From assembly GCA_903927685.1 (NCBI GenBank), contig CAIYOB010000043.1, positions 1 to 9,805 of the forward strand: 9,805 bases of DNA. Reading direction: 5' to 3'. The notes beneath the pieces are model-generated. The model was given only the letters and a program-made list of their open reading frames with translations. It did not search any database and was not told the origin of the DNA. Shown one piece after another: positions 1 to 6,984 of this stretch. A program made the position numbers and the translations under genes. The DNA comes from an uncultured Planctomycetaceae bacterium. Lineage in GTDB: Bacteria > Planctomycetota > Planctomycetia > Pirellulales > Pirellulaceae. Within the stretch, counting starts at the first letter, position 1; each line of letters opens with the position of its first letter.

Positions 1-1824
1 CGGCAGCAAGATGCGGTCGATGTCCAGGCCCTCCGGCAAGTCGGCCGACTCCAAGCAATAGACCACGGGGCCACGCTGCACGGCCGCCTGCCCTTTGGCC
101 TGGGCGACCAGCGGATGGGCTTCGATCATCTGCACGTCCAGCGGCAACGTCAGGGTGACCGTGTCCCCGGTCTGCCACTGTCGTTCGATCCGGGCGTAGG
201 TCCCCGGCTGCGGAGCGGCTTCCTCCGCCCGGCCGTTGACGGCAATCGCCGCCCCCGCGGCCCAAGCGGGGATTCGCAGGTGCAACGGCGCGGATTTGGC
301 CGGCGCCGCGGCAATCTCCAACTGCACGCTGCCGTCCCACGGATAGTCCGTCTTCTGCGTCAGCCGCCACCGCTCGCCCTCCGGCAACGGCTGGTCAAGC
401 GTGTTGCCGCCGTACAGGTTGACCCACAGGCCGCCGGCGGGCGACCAGGAGTAGGCATAGGTGTGCAGCCGGGCCAGCGTGCGGGCCACGGAGGGCGGAC
501 AGCAGTAGCACGTGTGCGTGACCCACCGCTGCTCGGTGTCGTGGTGTCCCAGCGGCACCCCGCGGCGACGTTCCAGGGGATTGCAGTAACAGAAGCACTT
601 CCCGTCGAGGCTCATGGCCGAAAGCATCGAGTTGTACAGGACCTGTTCCATCACATCCGCGTAACGCGACTCGCCCTTCACCAGCAGCATGCGCCAGCCG
701 AACATGGCGGCGGCGATGTTGGCGCAGGTCTCGTTGTAGCCCAGTCGCGGCGGCAGGTCGTAGGCAAAGCCGAACGCCTCGTGCACGGGGTCATTGCGGA
801 GGGAGACCCCCTGCCGGATCGCGCCGTTGCCGCCGGTCACGTACAGCTTGGTCTGCGTCATGTCATCCCAGATCCGCACCAACGCTTCGTCCAGGGCTTT
901 CTCGCCCGACTCGGCGACCAGGTCGGCCGCGCCGCAGTACAGGTATCCGCCGGTGACCGCGTGTCCGACGGCCGCCGTCTCGCGGCGGAGCGGCACACGG
1001 TCCTGCGTCTGGTCACCCGGCTCGGCCTGCAAGTTCCGCCGCGACGTGGGCGGCACGGGCTGCGAGCCGCGCATGGTGATGAACACGTTCGCCAGTTTCC
1101 GATAGCGGGCTTCGCCGGTTACGCGGTACAAGTCCAGCAAGCCCATGATGTGCGAGGGATTGAAATCCATGTGGGCCAGTTCCGGCGGGCGCGGGGAGAA
1201 GACGCCGTCCAGATAGTCGGCCACCTTGCGGGCGACATCCAGGAAGGACTGTTGTCCCGTGGCCTGGGCGTGGACGCTGGCGGCCGTCAACAGGTGCCCC
1301 ATGTTGTACAGCTCGTGGTGGTTCAAGTTCTCCCACCGCTTCTTGGCCGGGTTGAGTTGGATCTGGGTGCTGATGTAGCCATCTGGCGCCTGCGTCTTGG
1401 CGATCAGATCGATCCAATAGTCCATCTCCCGGGCCAGCGCCGGATCGGGAGCCATCGCGTACAGCCACGCCATCGCCTCGAGCCACTTGTAACAGTCGCC
1501 GTCGCCCCAGAAGGTCCCCTGATGCGGCCCCTGTTCCAGCCCCGCCCCAATCCGGAAATTGGCCAGGCAGGCCGCGTTCCCAGGCGTCAGCAGCGCCTGT
1601 TTCATTTCCGGCACGATCGTGTCGCGGCACAGCGCATAGCGATCGGCCCAGAAGCCCTCCGTCCAGCGCACCGACGTCATCCCGGCCGGCCGCAGCGCGG
1701 CGCTGGAGTAGAACCCCGCCCCGCGAGTTTCCTCCGCCGGCCCGGCGGCGGCAGCTTGAGCCGCACAAGGGACAATGCCAACTAACAGCACCAGCACGCC
1801 GCGCAACCGTCTCTGCCGTTCCAT
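1..1824 (-). CDS. Secreted GH127 beta-L-arabinofuranosidase (DUF1680), 3' end missing
   Basis: Reading from ATG at 1824 to the window edge gives 608 codons without a stop. The start is preceded by GGGGAG about 8 bases upstream. Residues 1-27 form a Sec-type signal peptide (MERQRRLRG, a Leu/Val-rich core, then a small-residue AQAAAA site), so the enzyme is exported. The rest matches glycoside hydrolase family 127, whose members remove beta-L-arabinofuranosyl residues with a zinc-bound cysteine nucleophile. In Bifidobacterium HypBA1 the key residues are Glu322 (acid/base), Glu338 and Cys340 (zinc) and Cys417/Cys418. Here E349 in HEAFG, E365 and C367 in NETC, and C441/C442 in TCYCCPPS fall at nearly the same spacings, so the active site looks intact. 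AVQRGPVVYCLE lies near the C-terminal end. Family members are about 600-700 residues, so less than about 100 residues are probably missing. It is transcribed away from the toxin-antitoxin-like module. The family is confident; the exact sugar substrate is not known. Confidence 0.93.
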   Translation of the reverse strand, partial: MERQRRLRGVLVLLVGIVPCAAQAAAAGPAEETRGAGFYSSAALRPAGMTSVRWTEGFWADRYALCRDTIVPEMKQALLTPGNAACLANFRIGAGLEQGPHQGTFWGDGDCYKWLEAMAWLYAMAPDPALAREMDYWIDLIAKTQAPDGYISTQIQLNPAKKRWENLNHHELYNMGHLLTAASVHAQATGQQSFLDVARKVADYLDGVFSPRPPELAHMDFNPSHIMGLLDLYRVTGEARYRKLANVFITMRGSQPVPPTSRRNLQAEPGDQTQDRVPLRRETAAVGHAVTGGYLYCGAADLVAESGEKALDEALVRIWDDMTQTKLYVTGGNGAIRQGVSLRNDPVHEAFGFAYDLPPRLGYNETCANIAAAMFGWRMLLVKGESRYADVMEQVLYNSMLSAMSLDGKCFCYCNPLERRRGVPLGHHDTEQRWVTHTCYCCPPSVARTLARLHTYAYSWSPAGGLWVNLYGGNTLDQPLPEGERWRLTQKTDYPWDGSVQLEIAAAPAKSAPLHLRIPAWAAGAAIAVNGRAEEAAPQPGTYARIERQWQTGDTVTLTLPLDVQMIEAHPLVAQAKGQAAVQRGPVVYCLESADLPEGLDIDRILLP

Positions 1825-2237
1825 CGAAGTTCTCCCCGCTTGGCCTTGATGTCTTGCTTGACTCCAGCCAACCATCACCCATGATGCCCCCCGCCACGAG
1901 ACGGGTTCCTCACGACGGCCGGCTCGAATGGGATATAGCAGGACAGGATGATCTCACTTTGTCAAGGCTCCAGGGATGCAGGGCGCCCCCCACGCGCTGG
2001 AATGCCAAACGCCCGGACAAGGCCCGAGTATGGCTAAGGCCGGGTGTGCCAAGCACGCCGCGGGCAGCTGGAGTCCACGCTTCAGCGTGCGATTGTTACT
2101 GATGACTGATAGGAAATTGCCTTTCTGCCACAGGACGGAGGCTCGGCCGGGAAATGTGAGGTCCTGCTTCGCCAGTACTCCAGCCCCGGCTCGTGCAGTC
2201 CCTCAACCGGACCCCCAACGACAGTTTTCTGGCCATC
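1825..2237. other. Intergenic region between divergent genes
   Basis: No coding segment is supported here. The short open frames on both strands have no recognisable domain and no good ribosome binding site. On the minus strand a TTGACA (1965-1960) and a TATATC (1937-1932) face the GH127 gene, but they are 22 bases apart, so a promoter there is only a possibility. The hairpin repeat at 2070-2089 is listed separately. Confidence 0.6.
2070..2089. repeat. Short hairpin, possible dispersed REP-like element
   Basis: The segment GGAGTCCACGCTTCAGCGTG contains CACGC and GCGTG arms around a TTCA loop, a compact 5-bp stem. I recall similar 'GAGTCC...CTTCAG' motifs scattered between genes in planctomycete genomes, but that memory cannot be tested in one window that holds only one copy. 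It lies in non-coding DNA about 160 bases before the toxin-antitoxin promoter and lacks a T-run, so it is not a terminator. Confidence 0.4.
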
Positions 2238-2275
2238 GCGACAAGGCGTCCACGGCATGGTAGAATGCCGTGGAC
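2238..2275 (+). promoter_or_regulatory. Promoter with an 11-bp inverted repeat overlapping the -10 box (putative operator)
   Basis: GCGACA at 2238-2243 (4 of 6 matches to the -35 consensus) is followed, after exactly 17 bases, by TAGAAT at 2261-2266 (5 of 6 matches to the -10 consensus). A perfect inverted repeat, GTCCACGGCAT (2248-2258) and ATGCCGTGGAC (2265-2275), spaced by 6 bases, covers the end of the spacer, the -10 box and the expected start of transcription. This is the usual position for an autorepressor operator of a type II toxin-antitoxin operon. No T-run follows, so a terminator is unlikely. The DUF4258 gene begins 33 bases downstream. The sequence match is direct; the regulatory role is inference. 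Confidence 0.6.
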
Positions 2276-2308
2276 TTGGACGCTGCTGCACGTACATTGA
2301 GATGCGCC

Positions 2309-2593
2309 ATGTCCCAAAAGGTCCTGAATCAGATTCGTGACGCGGTCCTCGCTGGGCGATACGCAATGTCCGAGCATGCGTACGACGAGATGGACGAAGA
2401 CAGTCTGGATGTATTGGACGTGGAAGCGGCGATTCTGAGCGGGCGAATCGAGCAGACACTGACCCGCGACCCGCGCGGAACGCGCTATGTGGTCGTGGGG
2501 ACCGCCTGCGACGAATTCACGCCGGTGGCGGTGGTGGTCCGGTTTGTCGAGCGCGATCAGTTGTTGGTCATTACCGTGTACGAACTCAAGTAA
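2309..2593 (+). CDS. DUF4258 domain protein, putative toxin of a TA-like pair
   Basis: This 94-residue protein is almost entirely a DUF4258 domain. The conserved features are RYAMSEHAYDEM near residues 17-28, a helix with AILSGRIEQT, RYVVVG around residues 71-76, and a closing LLVITVYE strand. DUF4258 proteins are small, often lie next to YgiT-type zinc-finger or helix-turn-helix proteins, and are thought to be toxin-like; the biochemical activity is generally unproven. I chose ATG at 2309, with a weak GAG 7 bases upstream. A GTG 39 bases further upstream (2270) would put the start inside the inverted repeat and at or before the predicted transcription start. The zinc-finger gene follows after 10 bases, giving a toxin-first order as in mqsRA. 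The domain call is firm; the toxin role is inferred from context. Confidence 0.85.
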   Translation: MSQKVLNQIRDAVLAGRYAMSEHAYDEMDEDSLDVLDVEAAILSGRIEQTLTRDPRGTRYVVVGTACDEFTPVAVVVRFVERDQLLVITVYELK

Positions 2594-2603
2594 CGGCCGA
2601 ATC

Positions 2604-2837
2604 ATGTACGATTTCACCTGCGAACACTGTGGGGGAGAGGTCAAGACGCGGCGAGTCGAGCGCGAGGCGCTGCGTCACAAGGGCAGTTTTGTGATCCTGG
2701 AGGACGTGCCGATCGGCGTCTGCGGCAAGTGTGGAGCCCGTTACTTCGACGCCTCGGTTCTCCGCCGAGTAGCCGAAGTCGGCCGCGGCAAGACGCCCAG
2801 CGAACGAACGCTGGAGGTGCCCGTCGGGCGCTACTGA
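2604..2837 (+). CDS. YgiT/MqsA-type zinc-finger protein, putative antitoxin without HTH
   Basis: This 77-residue protein has two CxxC pairs (C6/C9 and C40/C43, the second in GVCGKCGARYFD) that should bind one zinc ion, as in the N-terminal domain of MqsA/YgiT antitoxins. Between them is the expected strand-rich segment ending in FVILEDVPIGVC. MqsA has a C-terminal XRE-type helix-turn-helix domain, but this protein ends about 34 residues after the second CxxC, so only the toxin-binding half is present. The tail, with SVLRRVAEVGRGK and then RTLEVPVGRY, may form a helix and strand. It probably neutralises the DUF4258 partner encoded just upstream, with which it should be co-transcribed. No strong ribosome binding site is visible, so translation may be coupled. 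How the operon would bind its operator is unclear. Confidence 0.85.
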   Translation: MYDFTCEHCGGEVKTRRVEREALRHKGSFVILEDVPIGVCGKCGARYFDASVLRRVAEVGRGKTPSERTLEVPVGRY

Positions 2838-2844
2838 CCGCGCA

Positions 2845-2876
2845 TCTCCCTGTCTCCGCGTCTCCCCGTCTTCCTC
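2845..2876. repeat. Octamer tandem repeat, 3-4 degenerate copies
   Basis: Four consecutive 8-base units start here: TCTCCCTG, TCTCCGCG, TCTCCCCG and the weaker TCTTCCTC. One strand is pure pyrimidine except for single G positions. The array starts 7 bases after the stop codon of the zinc-finger gene and precedes the pseudogene. Such purine/pyrimidine octamer strings occur between genes in several bacteria; the function here is unknown. Confidence 0.6.
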
Positions 2877-2901
2877 CTCGGCAGCCGGTCCACGCAGTTC
2901 A

Positions 2902-3445
2902 CCGCCGGGGGGCACTCCCCTCTATGCCTGGAGCGAAGCAACCCAGGTCGAACCTTGGCGCGAGTACGGACGCGATCATCATCCCCTGGACTTCCGACGC
3001 TCGGCCGACGGGAGTTGGTATGGGAGCATTTCCGACAGCTTCAGCAATCCCCAGGAAGGCACCGAGTCGCACGGCGCGTGGTACTACAACTCGTGCTCGG
3101 CGATCGACCGGCTCGTGAAATGGGGCCCCGACGGCCGATCGCTGTGGAGCGTCGGCCGTCACAGCCCGGACAACGACCACGAGACGGGTTCGACGGCGAT
3201 GGCCCGCGGGCTCGTCGGGCTCACGCACGGTTGCGTCGTATGGGACGACGCCTCGGACGAAGAGACAGCCCGGCCTCAACGGCCAGCTTATCACCACCGG
3301 CAAGCTGTCCCAACGCACCCGCACCAGCAACCGCCTCGGCCTCGACCTGGGCCCGGGCGGCGGCCAAGCGATCGTCGTCATCGACGAGCTGCAGGTCAGG
3401 GCCGGAGTTGTCTCGCGATCAGCTCCGAACCACTACGACCGGTAA
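2902..3445 (+). pseudogene. Frameshifted C-terminal remnant of a large exported-type protein
   Basis: Two segments read as natural protein in different frames. The first (about 2902-3270) includes LYAWSEATQVEPWREYGRD, then WYGSISDSFSNPQEGTESHG, LVKWGPDGRSLWSVGRHSP and ARGLVGLTHGCVVWDD. The second (about 3272-3445, next frame) includes GLNGQLITTGKLSQRT and NRLGLDLGPGGGQAIVVID and ends at TAA 3443. There is no plausible start codon or ribosome binding site, and the frame changes near 3270. The first part resembles the C-terminal region of large planctomycete proteins with repeated 'WSVGRH...GLTHGC' blade-like segments; the second looks like a beta-sandwich end ('DLGPGGG...IDELQV'). They may come from one gene or from two joined fragments. 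The 3' end overlaps the TetR gene tail by 13 bases. Decay is clear; the family is a guess. Confidence 0.6.
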
Positions 3446-4149
3446 CGCGCGATCAGGTCCATCGCGATAACGAGCGAGGTCTGGGCCAGTTCCTCGGCCA
3501 GCTGCGAGCGGTCCAAGCAGCGGCGGTCGAGGATTGCTTCCCCGGCGGCGAGAACCTGAGCGAGCAGGAAATCGGCCTGGAGCCGCACGCGATCCCGAGC
3601 TGCGGGGGGGAGTCCGGCCGCTTCCGCGGTCCGCAACAGGTCGGCTTCCAGATCCGTTCGCAACTCCTGGTGCAGCCGGCGCATGACTTCGCCCAGCGCG
3701 GACACGTCGCGGCGGTGACGCAGGAACAGCTCGGCGAACTCCTGCTCCTCCTCGAACAGCCTCAGCACGGCCGCGTAGTGTCCGACCAGGGCTTGCAGGC
3801 CGGCGGCGGCGGACGCGGAAGTCTGTCGGCGATGCTCCGCCACAAACCGCCGAATCGACCCGGCGACCTGTTCAGCCGCCGCGCGCAGGCATTCCGGCAC
3901 GTTGCGGAAGTGCACGTAAAAGGACGATTGGGCAAACCCGGCGACCTCCATGATGCGGATGGTCGTCAAGCTTTCGACGCCTTCGCGGCGCACAATCGCG
4001 ATCGTCGCGTCCAATACTTTCTGCCCGCGTGGCTTCCGACGTTCCGCGACGCCGCGGGGCGGCGGCCGGCGGCGGCTTCTTTTTTCGGGCTGGACACATC
4101 TTGACGAAACCTTCGCGAAACGATCCGGGTATTGCTTAGTGATAGGCAT
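3433..4149 (-). CDS. TetR/AcrR family transcriptional regulator
   Basis: The protein has 238 residues. Its N-terminal DNA-binding domain is typical of TetR: KVLDATIAIVRREGVESLT at 44-62 (helix 1), then the helix-turn-helix around 62-83 ending in SSFYVHFRN. The C-terminal half is helical (LFEEEQEFAELFLRHRRD, LQADFLLAQVLAAGEAILD, SLVIAMDLIARYRS) and forms the ligand and dimer domain; the ligand cannot be predicted. ATG 4149 is the only standard start in this frame before the domain and follows AAGGG. It leaves an atypical basic leader of about 40 residues. A second ATG at 4099 in another frame has a good GAAGG and reads MCPARKKKPPP..., so an old frameshift near residue 40 could have fused a new leader to the original gene. 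The start overlaps the stop of the Tat stub by 14 bases, so the two may be translated together. As TetR genes usually repress neighbours, this one may act on itself or on the divergent sigma operon. Confidence 0.9.
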   Translation of the reverse strand: MPITKQYPDRFAKVSSRCVQPEKRSRRRPPPRGVAERRKPRGQKVLDATIAIVRREGVESLTTIRIMEVAGFAQSSFYVHFRNVPECLRAAAEQVAGSIRRFVAEHRRQTSASAAAGLQALVGHYAAVLRLFEEEQEFAELFLRHRRDVSALGEVMRRLHQELRTDLEADLLRTAEAAGLPPAARDRVRLQADFLLAQVLAAGEAILDRRCLDRSQLAEELAQTSLVIAMDLIARYRS

Positions 4150-4402
4150 CCACGCCCTTGTCGGCGACCGAATCAATCGCAGCCCGCAGGCGGCTATCCT
4201 CAAACACCTCGCCCGGCGTCCACTTGGGGATGTTCGTGGTATCGTCATTCCAGAGGACCTTGTACGGCGCCCTTCCCGTCTCGGACGCTTGCGCCCAGGC
4301 GGGCCTGTGCGCAAAACTTGCGCTGAGCACGGTCGCGGTCACGGCCTTCAACGCGGTACGGCGCGTGAGGGAGGAATGGACGGTTGCCTCGTTCTTCAGC
4401 AT
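4136..4402 (-). pseudogene. N-terminal stub of a Tat-exported protein
   Basis: ATG at 4402 starts an 88-residue reading frame ending at TAA 4138-4136. Residues 11-40 form a twin-arginine signal peptide: SLTRRTALKA, a moderately hydrophobic stretch, and an AWAQA cleavage site. The mature part begins APYKVLWNDDTTNI and continues to ADKGVDAYH before the stop. This start resembles a family of secreted planctomycete proteins ('VL..NDTTNI ... GVD') that normally run for several hundred residues, so I read it as a gene that lost its body when the TetR region was joined to it. The frame is open upstream to near 4617 without a better start (only TTG 4522), and GGAG lies 12 bases before ATG 4402. A genuine short exported protein cannot be excluded. 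The signal peptide is clear; the family match is from memory. Confidence 0.6.
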
Positions 4403-4639
4403 GGGATTCGTCAGCTCCAATTCCCGAACGTCATCGCACCGCGGCCTCCAGCGAAACAAGGGCTCTTCATCGTATCGGCCCGCATCGCTTGGTGCCAGCA
4501 GGAAGTCGGGAAGCCACTTCAACTCGCCAGCGAACGCCCGCCCGCCCCGCGCGTTCGATTTCGACGGGACTGGTCGGGTCGCCGCCGATTCTCTGTAATA
4601 GGTCTCGCCATTCGGCTATTTACATCAGGGAGCAAGCGC

Positions 4640-5170
4640 ATGGGCCCAAGAGCAGGCAGCAACACGGAAGAATTCGTGCAACTGATGACCGAACATCAGG
4701 GGCGGCTGTACGCGTATGTGCTGTCGCTGTTAGGGGATCCGGACCAGGCCAACGACGTGCTGCAGGAGGCAAATCTGGTCTTGTGGCGCAACGCCGCGGA
4801 ATTTCAGCTCCGCTCGAATTTCCGGGCCTGGGCGTTTCGCATCGCCCACTTCCAGGTGATGGCGCACCGGCAGCGGCAACTGCGGGATCGGCTGGTGTTC
4901 GACGACGAAATGCTGGCGGTGCTTGACCCCGCGGCCCGAGTCGTTGACGAAACCTACGAGGAGCGACAGGAGCGACTGACGGCCTGTCTGGAGAGATTGC
5001 CGGTGGCCCAGCGCGATCTGCTCCGGCAGCGGTACGCCGACGGCTTGTCGCTGCAAGCGATTGCGGACAGCGTCCGCCGGACCGCCAATGCGGTGGCCCA
5101 GACGCTGTTCCGAGCCCGCCGTACGCTGATCGACTGTGTGAGCCGCTTGGCGGAAGGAGGGGCAAACTAA
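4640..5170 (+). CDS. ECF-type RNA polymerase sigma factor (Rhodopirellula/Verrucomicrobium family)
   Basis: This 176-residue protein has the two-domain layout of ECF sigma factors, which direct RNA polymerase to a small regulon after release from an anti-sigma factor. Region 2 spans about residues 8-80, with the core-binding segment DPDQANDVLQEANLVLWRN (33-51) and the DNA-melting and -10 part FRAWAFRIAHFQVMAHRQR. Region 4 covers about 115-165: CLERLPVAQRDLLRQRYADG, then the helix-turn-helix LSLQAIADSVRRTANAVAQ. Length and wording match the family found mainly in Planctomycetes and Verrucomicrobia. ATG 4640 was chosen because AGGGAG sits 7 bases upstream; the frame is open far upstream to 3950, but that part is antisense to the TetR gene. 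The stop TAA shares its last base with the ATG of the next gene, so the two are translationally coupled. Regulon is unknown. Confidence 0.94.
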   Translation: MGPRAGSNTEEFVQLMTEHQGRLYAYVLSLLGDPDQANDVLQEANLVLWRNAAEFQLRSNFRAWAFRIAHFQVMAHRQRQLRDRLVFDDEMLAVLDPAARVVDETYEERQERLTACLERLPVAQRDLLRQRYADGLSLQAIADSVRRTANAVAQTLFRARRTLIDCVSRLAEGGAN

Positions 5171-6549
5171 TGGCCACTCCGGAACAAGATGTCCTGCGCG
5201 AGATGGCGGGCCTGTTGGGCGCGATGACCGACGCCAAGTTGGACGACGCCGGGCGGCGCCGCTTGGCCCAGTTGGTGCGTGAGGAGCCCGAAGCCCGCCG
5301 GCTGTACCTCGATTATTGCCAGATGCACGCGCTGCTGCGATCGGCTCACGGAGTCCTCACCGCTCTGGAGCCGCCCGCGAGGAAGCGTCAGAGGGGTGTG
5401 GGATGGATGGCGGCGGGCGTCGCCGTGCTCGCTTTAGCGGCCACGGCTGCGTTCGTGCTGGTGCGGGGGGGCTGGCCAGCCAGTGGGCTGGGTTCGACGA
5501 TCGCTGCGTCCCGCGGGGACGTCCAAGTCCTGCGCAACGGCCAGCGGATCGCCGCCGCGGTGGCGGGGACGATCCGTCCCGGCGAACGAGTTCTAACCGG
5601 CGCCGACGGCACGGCGGACTTGCGTCTGACGGACGGGACCACGATGCAGCTGGACTCCGCCACGGACGTCGGCTTCGAGCAAGACAAGAACTCGCGGCAA
5701 GTGCGACTGAAGACCGGCATGGTGCGCTGTGAAGTCGCATCACAACGTCTTGAGCGGCCGCTGGTGTTCCAAACGCCGCATGCCGAACTGTCCGTGCTCG
5801 GGACCGCCTTTGAACTGACCTCGACCGCAGTTGAATCACGGGTGCGCGTGCTTCGCGGCCGCGTGCGTTGGACCGCCGAGGAGCGGAGCGTCGAGGTCGC
5901 AGCCGGCGAGTTGTCCACCGCCGATACGCAAGGGCTGCGGGCCTGGCAACCGGTGTGCGACTGGGACTTCAGCATCCTGAAGACGGTGCCCCCGCAACTG
6001 GAGACGGTTTACTGTGACACGCAGACGCTGCACACGGCCGAACGGAAGGTCGTGCCTGCGCCAACCGGTATTCAAGTGACAGGCGGTGGACTGCGGTTCG
6101 CCGAACCCCGGGATCTACTCGGCGAGCACGGATTGCTGGTGTCGCGCTGGCGGGACGCGATCGGCAGCGACGTGGCGATCGAAGTCGACGTCGCTGCGGG
6201 GGCCAAGTGGTCGCTGGGGATCGCCGTCGAGGGGGACAGCTTCGCCGGTTATCGAGTCATCTTTGCGGCCCCGCGTTACCCAAATGGGATTGAACTCGAC
6301 AGCTTGTATCCCGCCGGGCAGACATTGCTGGCCCAGGACCCTCGGCCCATCTCGGGCGAACGCGACCATACCTTGCGAGTCGAGAAACAAGGCCCGCGGA
6401 TCCGCGTCTGGGTGGATCGCGAACTGCGGATCGACACCGCGGTGACCCATCCCCTGTCCCAGGATCGCCTGCGGACCGTGGCGATCAGCAACTTCGGCGA
6501 GTCGCCGCTGATTCGCGCGTTGCGAGTTTGGAGGAGCCGCGGGAACTGA
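5170..6549 (+). CDS. FecR-like membrane anti-sigma factor with C-terminal concanavalin-like domain
   Basis: The 459-residue protein has four parts. Residues 1-68 are a cytoplasmic helical anti-sigma region (LREMAGLLGAMTDAKLDD, then RRLYLDYCQMHALLR, a common start in this family). A membrane span lies at 77-99 (WMAAGVAVLALAATAAFVLV). Residues 110-250 are a FecR domain: STIAASRGDVQVLRNGQ, VLTGADGTADLRLTDGT, LSVLGTAFEL, RVLRGRVRW. Residues 262-459 are rich in beta strands (VAIEVDVAAGAKWSLGIAVE, TLRVEKQGPRIRVWVDREL, ISNFGESPLIRALRVWRS), like a LamG or 3-keto-disaccharide-hydrolase-type sandwich. The protein should hold the sigma factor at the membrane and sense something outside the cytoplasm, perhaps a carbohydrate. 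AGGAGG at 5155-5160 gives an excellent ribosome binding site inside the sigma gene. The operon ends without the exported-protein genes that often follow such pairs. Confidence 0.9.
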   Translation: MATPEQDVLREMAGLLGAMTDAKLDDAGRRRLAQLVREEPEARRLYLDYCQMHALLRSAHGVLTALEPPARKRQRGVGWMAAGVAVLALAATAAFVLVRGGWPASGLGSTIAASRGDVQVLRNGQRIAAAVAGTIRPGERVLTGADGTADLRLTDGTTMQLDSATDVGFEQDKNSRQVRLKTGMVRCEVASQRLERPLVFQTPHAELSVLGTAFELTSTAVESRVRVLRGRVRWTAEERSVEVAAGELSTADTQGLRAWQPVCDWDFSILKTVPPQLETVYCDTQTLHTAERKVVPAPTGIQVTGGGLRFAEPRDLLGEHGLLVSRWRDAIGSDVAIEVDVAAGAKWSLGIAVEGDSFAGYRVIFAAPRYPNGIELDSLYPAGQTLLAQDPRPISGERDHTLRVEKQGPRIRVWVDRELRIDTAVTHPLSQDRLRTVAISNFGESPLIRALRVWRSRGN

Positions 6550-6782
6550 GCCGTCGCTGCATGGTTCGGGAAAAGTGGCTGATCCAGCATCCCGGCGATT
6601 CCCTGCTGCGGCTGGCCAAGTCATTGTTGCGAGTGTGGCACGGCCCACTTGTTGGCCCGATCAGGTTTTATCTCTCGTTTCGCCGATCGTTCGACGGGCT
6701 TTCCCCGATCCGCGATTCCTTCCTCGGTGCATTCCAGGTCTCCGCGGAATGAGCAATGGACTGGTTCCCCCTCGATGCGAAC
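6550..6782. other. Non-coding stretch after the anti-sigma gene
   Basis: Nothing recognisable. An ATG at 6561 opens a 63-codon frame to 6752 (MVREKWLIQHPGDSLLRLAK...), with no good ribosome binding site and no known domain. GGCC-rich segments near 6640-6660 followed by GGTTTT give a weak hairpin that could serve as a terminator of the sigma operon, but the stem is only about 4 bp. The minus strand has a natural-looking open frame across 6621-6900 that matches no family I know. Confidence 0.45.
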
Positions 6783-6785
6783 GTA

Positions 6786-6850
6786 AAAGGTCAGCGGCTG
6801 GGCCTGGACGTCCCGCAAGATATCGCCGTGCTGGGCATGGAAGAAGACGG
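6786..6850 (+). pseudogene. Possible scrap of a LacI/XylR-type regulator
   Basis: Translation on the plus strand gives KGQRLGLDVPQDIAVLGMEE. This closely follows the sugar-binding domain consensus of LacI/XylR regulators, 'RLGL.VPEDIAVLG.DND', where VP(E/Q)DIAV(L/I)G is highly conserved. The match covers about 20 residues; sequence on both sides does not fit the family, and no gene could be reconstructed. The opposite strand is also open here and reads plausibly, so the match could be coincidental. It is best read as a small gene remnant with low confidence. Confidence 0.3.
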
Positions 6851-6984
6851 GATGCGACTCTTGCCGGCCAACGCTGTCGAGCGTCTCGCGCCATGGCTGG
6901 CGGTTGGGATACGAGACCGCGCCGCGTGGCGCGGGCCATGTCCATCTCGCGGCGGCAGTGGGAGGTTCGCTTCCGGCGCGTGCT

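Noticed and set aside
115..1785. Long plus-strand open frame of 556 codons
   Set aside because: It is antisense to the GH127 gene, has low-complexity Arg/Gly/Val/Pro-rich translation and no domain; long antisense frames are expected in GC-rich DNA.
1932..1965. TTGACA and TATATC on the minus strand as the GH127 promoter
   Set aside because: The 22-base spacing is far from the optimum of 17, so it is only mentioned as a possibility.
2248..2275. Inverted repeat as a terminator
   Set aside because: No T-run follows on either strand, and it lies over a promoter -10 box, so an operator is the better reading.
4403..4617. Minus-strand open frame upstream of the Tat stub (EWRDLLQRIGGDPTSPVEIE)
   Set aside because: It is continuous with the stub frame and looks protein-like, but it has no ATG or GTG start, a Tat signal would lie inside it, and no family is recognised.
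3950..4639. Upstream extension of the sigma factor frame
   Set aside because: This part overlaps the TetR gene and the Tat stub on the other strand and has no sigma-factor similarity; the strong AGGGAG before ATG 4640 decides the start.
6621..6900. Minus-strand frame with HPVFFHAQHGDILRDVQAQP as a real gene
   Set aside because: It reads naturally but has no start signal and no family I recognise, and the overlapping plus strand has a LacI-like match; left undecided and not annotated as a gene.
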